Assembly: GCA_905480605.1 (NCBI GenBank)
Contig: CAJQRD010000044.1
Location: forward strand, 36,769 to 100,768
Direction of reading: 5' to 3'
DNA length: 64,000 bases
Source of the DNA: an uncultured Saprospiraceae bacterium
Lineage (GTDB): Bacteria > Bacteroidota > Bacteroidia > Chitinophagales > Saprospiraceae
Shown here: positions 8,802-16,402 of the stretch, piece by piece
Layout: each line of letters opens with the position of its first letter
How positions within the stretch are numbered: the stretch's first letter is position 1
Notes under the pieces: model-generated
Told to the model about the DNA's origin: nothing
The model's input: only the letters and a program-made list of their open reading frames with translations
The model's database searches: none
Translations under genes and position numbers: made by a program

Positions 8802-9770
8802 ATGTACAAAGATCAAGCAAGACATATTATGAATAAGTGGTCAAATGAAAAGAGGCCATTTATGTTTATGATCGACTTTGAAATGAAAAAAATCAAAGTG
8901 TACCCTATTGACACTATGCACAATGAAGTTCTTTTCGATTTCAACGGTTTTAGGAATTTTGAAAATTATTTTATCAATGATATCAAACCCGAATTCAAAC
9001 ACAAAGGGCTAGATAAAAAAACCTACGAAAAAGCATTCAATAGAGTACATGACGAATTGGGCTATGGCAACACGTTCTTGATCAACTTGACCATGAAAAC
9101 AGAAGTCGAATCATCTTTTAATTTGAAAGAACTTTTCTTTTACAGCAAAGCAAAGTATAAATTATATTACAAAGGAGAGTTTATATTTTTCTCACCAGAG
9201 TCATTTGTAAAAATAAAGGCTAACACCATCAGCTCTTATCCAATGAAAGGTACAATTGATGCGTCAATTCCTGATGCTAAGTACATAATTTTAAATGATA
9301 GAAAAGAAAAAGCCGAACACAATACCATCGTTGATCTCATTCGAAATGACTTAAGCATCGTTGCCAAAAACGTTATTGTTCCTCGGTTTCGATACATTGA
9401 TAAAATCAAAAGTAACAACCATTCTATTCTTCAAGTAAGTTCAGAAATTACGGGTGAGTTAAAAGATCAATATAAAAGCAACTTGGGTGACTTACTATTT
9501 AAACTATTACCTGCAGGAAGTATTTCTGGAGCACCAAAGCCGAAAACTCTAGAAATAATAAAAAATGTAGAAAAAACCAAAAGGGGTTACTATACCGGAA
9601 TTTGTGGTATATTTAATGGGTCTGACGTTGACTCCTGTGTAATGATTAGATATATTGAAAAAGAGGGCAATAAACTATTTTACAGAAGTGGTGGCGGTAT
9701 TACACATTTGAGTGAGCAGCAATCAGAATACAACGAAACCTTACAAAAGATCTATGTACCAACTCATTGA
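8802..9770 (+). CDS. pabB: Aminodeoxychorismate synthase component I (short form)
   Basis: Chorismate-binding enzyme of about 322 residues that aminates chorismate to 4-amino-4-deoxychorismate for folate synthesis, using ammonia from a PabA-type partner. The C-terminal chorismate-binding signature is clear: MKGTIDA, HNTIVDLIRNDLS, LLPAGSISGAPKPKTLEII and YYTGICGIF. It is much shorter than E. coli PabB because the N-terminal TrpE-like region is reduced, as in other stand-alone short PabB proteins. I chose ATG 8802; an ATG at 8829 is possible. It overlaps the next gene, an aminotransferase class IV lyase, by 17 nt, which makes a PabB-PabC pair in one operon. No pabA is seen nearby. Confidence 0.87.
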   Translation: MYKDQARHIMNKWSNEKRPFMFMIDFEMKKIKVYPIDTMHNEVLFDFNGFRNFENYFINDIKPEFKHKGLDKKTYEKAFNRVHDELGYGNTFLINLTMKTEVESSFNLKELFFYSKAKYKLYYKGEFIFFSPESFVKIKANTISSYPMKGTIDASIPDAKYIILNDRKEKAEHNTIVDLIRNDLSIVAKNVIVPRFRYIDKIKSNNHSILQVSSEITGELKDQYKSNLGDLLFKLLPAGSISGAPKPKTLEIIKNVEKTKRGYYTGICGIFNGSDVDSCVMIRYIEKEGNKLFYRSGGGITHLSEQQSEYNETLQKIYVPTH

Positions 9771-10359
9771 ATCAATAAAGGTCCTTAACAATAGACTCTA
9801 TAATCTTTCTTATCACCAAAAAAGAATTCAACGATCTGTAGAAGAGCTGTACCAAAAAAAAGACCACTCTATAACATTCAATGAACTTCAAAGGGAAGCA
9901 CTTACCTTAGATAATAAAGTCTTATATAAATTACGTATCGAGTATAACGCTGAAGATTTTAAATATGAGTTTTTGCCCTATAAAAGACGAGAAATAAATT
10001 CATTGCAAGTCATTGAAGATCAAGATCTGGATTACAGTTTAAAATACAACAATCGTGACAAACTACTTGAACGTTTTAACAACAAAGGTAACTGTGATGA
10101 TATTCTTTTTACAATTAACGGTTGCGTAACAGATACCTATTATTGTAATGTCGCTTTCAAAAAAAATGGACAATGGTTTACACCAGATATGCCCTTGTTG
10201 CCTGGTACAAAAAGGCAAAAACTTATAAACGAACTGCTCATATCTCCCAAGGAAATCTTTGTAGAGGACATTCCTGAATATGAAAAAATTACTCTCTTTA
10301 ATGCTATGATAGAGTTTGGAGAAATTGTTTTTGATGTCGGTAAGATTAATTTGGATTAA
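9754..10359 (+). CDS. Aminotransferase class IV, PabC-like (aminodeoxychorismate lyase candidate)
   Basis: PLP fold-type IV protein of about 201 residues. The likely job is to convert aminodeoxychorismate to 4-aminobenzoate plus pyruvate, inferred from its position overlapping pabB. Visible motifs are YSLKYNNR, where the lysine matches the PLP Schiff-base lysine, CDDILFTINGCVTDTYYCNVAF and the LLPGTKRQKLI loop. It is shorter than classical PabC (about 270 residues) because the N-terminal domain is reduced, as in the compact class IV proteins found in many Bacteroidota. I start at ATG 9754 rather than the more upstream alternative, which would lie deep inside pabB. Confidence 0.78.
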   Translation: MYQLIESIKVLNNRLYNLSYHQKRIQRSVEELYQKKDHSITFNELQREALTLDNKVLYKLRIEYNAEDFKYEFLPYKRREINSLQVIEDQDLDYSLKYNNRDKLLERFNNKGNCDDILFTINGCVTDTYYCNVAFKKNGQWFTPDMPLLPGTKRQKLINELLISPKEIFVEDIPEYEKITLFNAMIEFGEIVFDVGKINLD

Positions 10360-10422
10360 AAATTACTCACGAAACTTTCTTAAGAAAGAAAACTATAACC
10401 TATCTATTTAATTGTGCTAACT

Positions 10423-10452
10423 TAGCTTCATTGTAAACTCCAATTGAAGCTA
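10423..10452 (+). promoter_or_regulatory. Hairpin reaching the nhaC-family start codon
   Basis: TAGCTTCA-TTG (10423-10433) pairs with CAA-T-TGAAGCTA (10441-10452), with one bulged T and a 7-nt loop. The 3' arm ends on the first base of the start ATG, so the structure could occlude initiation. Whether it acts in the mRNA or as a DNA operator cannot be told. Confidence 0.4.
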
Positions 10453-11885
10453 TGAATCAAAACCAAGACGTTTCTTTGTCGAAAGCCATTTGGCCGTTGC
10501 TGTTTTTCCTTTTCCTCTTGATTTATGGTCTCTTTATTCATCCCGTTATTTTTAAAGGTGGCATGTTACCGTTAGAGGTTTTGATATTAATGGCCTTGAC
10601 ATTTAGCTCAATGTACTTGATGTATCATGGATATACTTGGGATACTATTCAAGACAACATAACCAAGAAAGTTGGAGAGTCCGTACCTGTACTAATGATC
10701 CTTTTTTCGATAGGTGTTCTTATTGGCAGTTGGATCGTAAGTGGGACGATACCGATGCTAATTTATTATGGTATTTCTATTATTGATCCCAATTGGATTT
10801 ATATTTTTTCTTTTCTAATCTGTATTATATTTTCACTATTAACCGGAACTTCCTGGGGGTCCGCAGGAACGATTGGAATTGTAATGATAGGCGTGTCCGA
10901 AGTCTATGGTGCCAACATGGCAATTACTGCTGCTGCGGTTGTGGGTGGTTCTTTTTTTGGTGATAAAATGTCACCCTTATCTGACACAACAAACATTGCA
11001 TCCCTTGCTACTGAAACACCATTGTTTGACCACATTAGATCAATGATGTACACGACTGGACCATCCGCTATAATAACTGCAATAATATATATTATCCTGT
11101 CTCCAGCCCTTATGGGTGAAAGCAACTCCACTTCCATAGAACTGTCTCAAATATCAAAAACAATGGAAGGTATTGATGAAATATTTGAGTTCAATATTTT
11201 GTTGTTTCTACCAATGGTTGTTGTTATATGGGGCTCCATAAAAAAGAAACCGATTGTCATGACATTGTTGAGTTCTGCCTGGTTGGCAATGATCCTTGCT
11301 TTAGTATTTCAAGACTTTTCTTTCTCCGATATATTCCAAAGTTTCAACAAGGGTTTCTCTATTGAAATGGCTACCAACAAAAATGTAGATGCCGAGGTTT
11401 TGAATATTCTGAATCGTGGAGGACTCTATAACCTAATCGAAGGTATCACTGTATCCATTTTAATCTTTGCGTTTATTGGCACCTTGCAAGTCATGAACTC
11501 CATTGATATTGTAATTAAATCCATGATGTCAAATATAAAAACACAAAAGCAAACAGTCTTAGCTGCTCTTACAACAACAGCTTTTACAAACCTCACTACG
11601 TCTAATCAATATGCGACTAGCTTTGTTATTGGTGAGGCTTTTAAAAAGAAATTTGACAAAATGGGAATTCCAAGAAAGGTACTTTCCAGAACAATTGAAG
11701 ATGCTGGAACAATGTTGGAAAATCTTGCTCCATGGACACCTTCCGGTATTTTCATGGCCGCTACACTTGGGGTAACATCACTAGAATATGCACCCTATCA
11801 ATTTATGTCTATTATTAATATTATCATAGCTTATATTTTCGCAGCAACTGGGTATGCTTGTTTTTTTAAAAAACCGAACAATTGA
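10452..11885 (+). CDS. NhaC-family Na+/H+ antiporter-type transporter
   Basis: Inner-membrane protein of 477 residues with about 11-12 hydrophobic helices. It has the family core GTSWGSAGTIGIV and GGSFFGDKMSPLSDTTNIA, the latter typical of NhaC/MleN carriers. The family exchanges Na+ for H+, sometimes with an organic substrate. Its gene is followed after 6 nt by a Cys/Met-metabolism PLP enzyme, so an operon is likely. NhaC-superfamily proteins (MetT) have been predicted as methionine transporters in other bacteria, so sulfur amino acid import is a reasonable alternative to simple pH homeostasis. A hairpin covers the start region. Confidence 0.85.
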   Translation: MNQNQDVSLSKAIWPLLFFLFLLIYGLFIHPVIFKGGMLPLEVLILMALTFSSMYLMYHGYTWDTIQDNITKKVGESVPVLMILFSIGVLIGSWIVSGTIPMLIYYGISIIDPNWIYIFSFLICIIFSLLTGTSWGSAGTIGIVMIGVSEVYGANMAITAAAVVGGSFFGDKMSPLSDTTNIASLATETPLFDHIRSMMYTTGPSAIITAIIYIILSPALMGESNSTSIELSQISKTMEGIDEIFEFNILLFLPMVVVIWGSIKKKPIVMTLLSSAWLAMILALVFQDFSFSDIFQSFNKGFSIEMATNKNVDAEVLNILNRGGLYNLIEGITVSILIFAFIGTLQVMNSIDIVIKSMMSNIKTQKQTVLAALTTTAFTNLTTSNQYATSFVIGEAFKKKFDKMGIPRKVLSRTIEDAGTMLENLAPWTPSGIFMAATLGVTSLEYAPYQFMSIINIIIAYIFAATGYACFFKKPNN

Positions 11886-11891
11886 TTTAAT

Positions 11892-13079
11892 ATGTCAAAA
11901 AATGATAAACTAAAACCAGAAACAATCCTAGCGTTTGATACTTATAAAGATCAACACGGTGCTGTTGTTCCTCCGTTGTACCAGAACTCTCTTTTTACTT
12001 TTGACTCTTGGGACGACATTGACAAAGCCTTCGATAATAAATACGAAAATTATATCTATTCCAGATTACTCAACCCTACTGTAAAAATTGCAGAAGATAA
12101 AATTGCAGCAATCTGTGGTGGCGAAAAAGCCAAATTGGTTTCCTCTGGTATTGCTGCCGTCACAAGTGCAATTTTACATTGTGTCAAGGCCAATGATCAC
12201 ATTGTCACCATTAAAAACATATACGGACCAACAAACACTTTCATAAGTACCTATCTCAAAAACAAGTTCAATATCACTTCAACCTTTATTGATGGTCGAG
12301 ATGTACAAAATTTTGCTAATGCTATTCAGGGCAACACTGCCTTGATTTACTTAGAAAGTCCTGCATCACTAACTTACGACTTGCAAGACTTAAAAGCCGT
12401 TGCCGATTTAGCGAAATCAAAAGGAATAAAAACGGCCATTGATAACACTTACTCATCACCAATATTTCAAAAACCTTTAGACCTAGGAATTGACATAGAG
12501 GTACATTCCGTTTCTAAATACATCGGTGGTCACAGTGATGTTGTTGCAGGGGTTATTGTCTCTAGTAAATCCATCATGGATTCTATAATCGGCAATGAAC
12601 ATGAACTACTTGGTGCCAAAATGGCTCCATTTGAAGGTTGGCTGGTTCTGCGAAGCTTAAGAACACTTCCGATTCGAATGAAAGCCCACCAAGATAACGG
12701 TATGAAAATAGCCTCTTATCTTGAAAGCCACCACAAAATAGAAAAAGTATTCTACCCTGGATTAAAAAGTTTTCCGCAGTATGATCTTGCACAAAGGCAA
12801 ATGTCTGGTTCAAGTGGTTTGTTAAGTTTTGAATTAAAAACAAAAGAAATTGCCAAAATAAAAACCTTCGTCGATAGTTTAAAGATGTTTAAATTAGGTG
12901 TCAGTTGGGGAGGTCATGACAGTTTGATATATGCACCAGTAATCAGCTATCTTAAAGAGTTAACGCCAGATCAATTTGAGGGATTCGGCATTAACCCAAG
13001 TATTCTAAGAATATCTGTTGGTCTTGAACATTGGGAAGACTTGAGGGAAGATCTTCAGAGGGTATTGGCGTTAATATAA
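11892..13079 (+). CDS. Trans-sulfuration family PLP enzyme (cystathionine lyase/synthase or methionine gamma-lyase type)
   Basis: Cytosolic enzyme of 395 residues, the usual length for the Cys/Met metabolism PLP family. Expected sites are present: YSRLLNPTV near the N-terminus, SSGIAAVTSAIL (PLP phosphate loop), AIDNTYSSP and the Schiff-base lysine in HSVSKYIGGHSD. The C-terminal SVGLEHWEDL matches the conserved ISVGLE segment. The sequence alone does not separate cystathionine beta- or gamma-lyase, O-acyl-homoserine sulfhydrylase and methionine gamma-lyase. Its tight pairing with an NhaC-family carrier suggests use of an imported sulfur amino acid, which would favour a lyase; that is inference from context. 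Confidence 0.85.
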   Translation: MSKNDKLKPETILAFDTYKDQHGAVVPPLYQNSLFTFDSWDDIDKAFDNKYENYIYSRLLNPTVKIAEDKIAAICGGEKAKLVSSGIAAVTSAILHCVKANDHIVTIKNIYGPTNTFISTYLKNKFNITSTFIDGRDVQNFANAIQGNTALIYLESPASLTYDLQDLKAVADLAKSKGIKTAIDNTYSSPIFQKPLDLGIDIEVHSVSKYIGGHSDVVAGVIVSSKSIMDSIIGNEHELLGAKMAPFEGWLVLRSLRTLPIRMKAHQDNGMKIASYLESHHKIEKVFYPGLKSFPQYDLAQRQMSGSSGLLSFELKTKEIAKIKTFVDSLKMFKLGVSWGGHDSLIYAPVISYLKELTPDQFEGFGINPSILRISVGLEHWEDLREDLQRVLALI

Positions 13080-13333
13080 CTTTGGTACGTTTGTTATAAT
13101 TAAGGATGAAAATGGTGACGGGTCAGCTTGTTGTATTTTAGTCGTAAGAAAAATTATGAATTATGGGTTATGAATTGTTTTGGCTTAATGATTCACTCTA
13201 ACAGTTGGAAATATTTTTGGTTTATTGTTCCTCATTTTTAACAACCTCGCACTTAACTAATTACAAACGTACTTTTGATTAAAATTTGACGCAGAACCTG
13301 ATCCTTGTTTTAATAAACATTCAAAACAAGTCA

Positions 13334-13699
13334 TCACTCCAAATCCTCATAACTCTCAGCTCCAAAAGCTGGCACGCAAAAACATAAAAAGACAAGGTCG
13401 TCTGTCCCAATGTTTTGTATACGCTGAGCAGTATTCGCAGGAATTTTTACAGCTTCTCCAGCTTGAACCTCTTGAACAAAGTCCTCTCCTAATTCTACTC
13501 TACCCTTTCCTCTTAAAATGTAATATGTTTCGGAAGTGTCTCTTAACCTATGCCATGCTGTAGTTACTCCCGGCTCTACACGAGCACGTGCTAATGATTG
13601 TGACCTATCCTTAGGGTTGTTTAAAATTTCTAAAATAGAGCACCTTTCGTCTGTGAAAAATTCGTCTGATTCTTCAGGTTGTATAAACTCTGGATCCAT
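13334..13699 (-). CDS. Small cupin-domain protein
   Basis: Single-domain cupin of 121 residues. The first metal-binding motif is represented by TTAWHRLRDTSETYYILRGKGRVELG. Its HxH pair is reduced to one histidine (His50), but Glu56 and the following strand are conserved. The second motif is PANTAQRIQNIG, in which the expected histidine is absent. Metal binding may therefore be altered or lost. The gene lies 2 nt downstream of a small T9SS cargo gene on the same strand. Function unknown; similar cupins are sugar epimerases, dioxygenases or binding proteins. Confidence 0.75.
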   Translation of the reverse strand: MDPEFIQPEESDEFFTDERCSILEILNNPKDRSQSLARARVEPGVTTAWHRLRDTSETYYILRGKGRVELGEDFVQEVQAGEAVKIPANTAQRIQNIGTDDLVFLCFCVPAFGAESYEDLE

Positions 13700-13701
13700 T
13701 G

Positions 13702-14148
13702 CTATTGTATGATCAGTTTTTTATTAAACACTTCTTTGCCTTGAACAATTGAAAATAAATACAATCCAGCGGGGATTTTATCTAAGACAATGATTTGATT
13801 GAAAAAACCATCAAATTCATCTTCGTTTTGGATGAAATAGTTTTTACCATCAAGGCCATTGATAAGTATTTGTGTAGGTCGCTTTACCCCCGCAAAAACT
13901 ATAGAAACTGCATCTTCTGCAGGATTTGGAAACATCTTAAATGAATCTATAAATTTGCATGTTTCCAATTTCGTCTCCTGGATGTCTTCTTCTGTCATTG
14001 GTTTTGCCGTGTTGCAAGTATTGCTTTTCGCAACATTCAAAATCCAATTGTAACTTTCAGCAATATCATCTTGAAGTACCTTTGGCAATTGTGCATTTAG
14101 GTTAATACAAACTATCGTTGAAATTATTAGAAAAAATAAATGTTTCAT
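13702..14148 (-). CDS. Miniature T9SS cargo: about 50-residue domain plus sorting domain
   Basis: Secreted protein of 148 residues starting at ATG 14148; the upstream alternative adds 14 residues ahead of the signal peptide. Residues 1-20 form a signal peptide (CINLNAQ). Residues 21-70 are a short polar segment with two cysteines (Cys45 and Cys64). From about residue 72 a T9SS type A sorting domain begins with MFPNPAEDAVSIVF and ends VFNKKLIIQ. Almost all the mature protein is therefore the sorting domain, and the cargo itself is peptide-sized, perhaps with one disulfide. It is followed by the cupin gene. Function not recognised. Confidence 0.75.
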   Translation of the reverse strand: MKHLFFLIISTIVCINLNAQLPKVLQDDIAESYNWILNVAKSNTCNTAKPMTEEDIQETKLETCKFIDSFKMFPNPAEDAVSIVFAGVKRPTQILINGLDGKNYFIQNEDEFDGFFNQIIVLDKIPAGLYLFSIVQGKEVFNKKLIIQ

Positions 14149-14190
14149 CGCGTTATTTTTATTAAAGATACTAAAAAAAACCAGCCTCAA

Positions 14191-14666
14191 ACCGTTTTAT
14201 AGTTGATCAAAGCATAGCTCTTGTTATTCGCTGTATTTAAGCTGTTCCTGAATGCATGTTAGCGTTTGGTCATAAAAAACACTTTATGTCGCTACTCTGT
14301 AGTTTTTCGTTTGTTACCCTTTTTGATTCTATTAATCTTTCGCCACGCTTTGGCTTTTAAAGTGCAGTAATATTACTTGAAAACGTTCCGCTCAAACCCG
14401 TAAATCACAATGCCCCAATTCGTTTTCTCCAAATAATCCTAAGCCTAAAGGGCAATGCTTTGATTAAAATAGCTCTAGTTAGGGCCCAAAGCTTGCGACC
14501 TATTTAGCTCTTATCAATTTTATTATTTGCCTCAATTGACCAGTCTTCCTCAACCATTCATTACATCCCCATTCCTAAATTAAAAGACAGCTAGCCTCTT
14601 AGATATAAATCCCATCAACCCACCATAGAGCCTACGATGTTCCTTTTAATTATTAACCATTAACTA
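14191..14666. other. Gene-poor gap between mini-T9SS gene and FkbM gene
   Basis: About 475 bases without a convincing reading frame, RNA gene or strong hairpin. Base composition is slightly richer in GC than the other gaps, which may reflect decayed coding DNA, but nothing recognisable remains. Confidence 0.5.
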
Positions 14667-15485
14667 TTAATCAAATATCGGCTCCAAGAAATAATCACTA
14701 TCATCAACCTTTGTAGGAATTGAGATATAACTTATTTTCTCTAATTTATCAAGACAACCTGATTTCTTTTTAATCCGATATAAGCTATACGGGAGTTCAT
14801 TTAATAAAGCATTAAAGTTATCAACTCTTTCTTTTGTTGAACTATTATATGCTAAAACTTCTACTATTATTTTGGGCTTATACTCCATTATAAAGTACAA
14901 CATTGAATTTAGGATTTCTACCTCTGAACCTTCAGTATCAATTTTAATAATTTTGATTTTATCAAGTTGTATTTTTTCCTCACTTACAAAGGTTGGAAAA
15001 TCCACAAGGTCAACATCTATACTTTTTATTGGTTTTAATTCAGATTCCACAACAGTAGCTGTTCTGTCTGTATTGTCGTTGTCGTGAAAGTTTAAATTTG
15101 TTCTTCCCTTAGAATTGAACAACGCTTTGTGGGAAAACTTACAGTCCTCAAAGTTATTCAAACTTGAAATTGTTTCCAAGTAGTATCTGCATGCTGGGAT
15201 TGGCTCAACGCCTATATATGCGTTTAATGGATATACGCTTTTCCACTTTAATAGTGTTTGTCCAACGTTAGCTCCAACATCAAGTAATTGTCCAGAAGAA
15301 TTCAGTTTAAGTTTTTTAAACAAATCAATCATCCACAACTCATCCATACAGTGGTTGTTGAAACCAACTTCATTGATTATGGGAACAATGAATTCCTTGT
15401 TGTTAACTTTCAAGAGAAAGTCTACTTGGCGATTCTTTAGTAACCCCACCTTTCTTAGTAACCTTAATAAAATTATTCTATACAA
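14667..15485 (-). CDS. FkbM-family SAM-dependent methyltransferase
   Basis: Methyltransferase of about 272 residues. The SAM-binding motif LLDVGANVGQT and the acidic GVEPIP strand are followed by the FkbM signature KIDTEGSEVEIL, as in enzymes that O-methylate polyketides and glycans. No ATG precedes the conserved region: the first codon after the in-frame stop that could start is a TTG at 15485, and the first in-frame Met is too far in. The gene may use TTG or may have lost its true start. It stands alone between two gene-poor gaps, so it could be a horizontally acquired remnant. Substrate unknown; surface sugars are a common target. Confidence 0.75.
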   Translation of the reverse strand: MYRIILLRLLRKVGLLKNRQVDFLLKVNNKEFIVPIINEVGFNNHCMDELWMIDLFKKLKLNSSGQLLDVGANVGQTLLKWKSVYPLNAYIGVEPIPACRYYLETISSLNNFEDCKFSHKALFNSKGRTNLNFHDNDNTDRTATVVESELKPIKSIDVDLVDFPTFVSEEKIQLDKIKIIKIDTEGSEVEILNSMLYFIMEYKPKIIVEVLAYNSSTKERVDNFNALLNELPYSLYRIKKKSGCLDKLEKISYISIPTKVDDSDYFLEPIFD

Positions 15486-15494
15486 ACTAATGAC

Positions 15495-15629
15495 TTATTT
15501 TAGATTAATCTCCAACTCTTTCTCAAACCGCACCTCACAACAGTTAACCGTGAATACGCTTAACGCTTGTAAAGCATTATAAACTCCTTTAATTATTGTA
15601 ACGTAAAACTTAAATAAGTTTGTCGCCAT
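15495..15629 (-). CDS. Possible 44-residue ORF upstream of the FkbM gene
   Basis: An ATG-started frame (MATNLFKFYV...) of 44 codons stops 9 nt before the TTG start of the FkbM gene. It is rich in hydrophobic residues in the middle and charged at the end (RFEKELEINLK). It could be a leader peptide that couples translation to the next gene, or chance. No homology is recognised. Confidence 0.2.
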   Translation of the reverse strand: MATNLFKFYVTIIKGVYNALQALSVFTVNCCEVRFEKELEINLK

Positions 15630-16402
15630 ATAGGCTTGATTTGTAATAATTGCTCCTGTTACAATTTTAAAGTACTAAACACCTAAGTATATAAATATTG
15701 ACAGAATTTAATTTTCATAATTTTTTTTAAATATATTCTAAGCTTAGACTAAATAATTTGTTTGTCATTAGTGTTATTATCATTTATAAATGATTCGTTA
15801 TAACAAAGGTCAATTATTTTCATTTTTTCTTTCAAGCTGTAATCTAAGCCATTTAAATGTATGGGGTTTGGCGCATTATAATTTTGATTATTAACATGAG
15901 CAGATCTTTTGTTCTAATCTATTTTACAATGGCCAATTGATAACTTTACTAGCCATATAATTGGCTCTCGCCCCTTTTAGAACATGAAATTACAAGTAAT
16001 AGATTTCAAAATATTAACAGAATTTAAATTCTCATTTCCTTAAAGCTGAATTGCAAGACAAGTTAAATTAAAATTGAACACAAATCATTTAAAAAGGATG
16101 TTTTCGAGTTAAAATCCCCTAAAAAGGGGATGGTTTTAATGAATTTAAACTCTTCTGGCCTTTGTTTGTTTTTTATATGCATTCGGTATAATTATAAATT
16201 TATTAAACATTTTTCCTCTGAAAATCGAACCTGAACGATATAGAACGTGTCTCAGGAATGAATTTTGGAAAAATATGTATTAAAAAAATGTTTTTTATTG
16301 CATAAAGTGTTGATAATCCATAACTTGATGCCTTATGTGCAATTTTTAAATGGCGTTTTTGATTTTGGGTGATTTTACCCGCATTGAGTGAAATGATTTT
16401 GT
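15630..16402. other. AT-rich gap before the DUF4175 gene
   Basis: About 770 bases with frequent stops in all frames. The only structure noted is a short hairpin at 16114-16131 (ATCCCC paired with GGGGAT) followed by GGTTTT, a weak terminator-like shape. No gene, tRNA or repeat recognised. Confidence 0.5.

Noticed and set aside
15481..15640. Possible integron attC-like site near the FkbM gene
   Set aside because: Short inverted TTAAC/GTTAA words occur, but the R'/R'' core spacing and sequence of attC sites could not be found.
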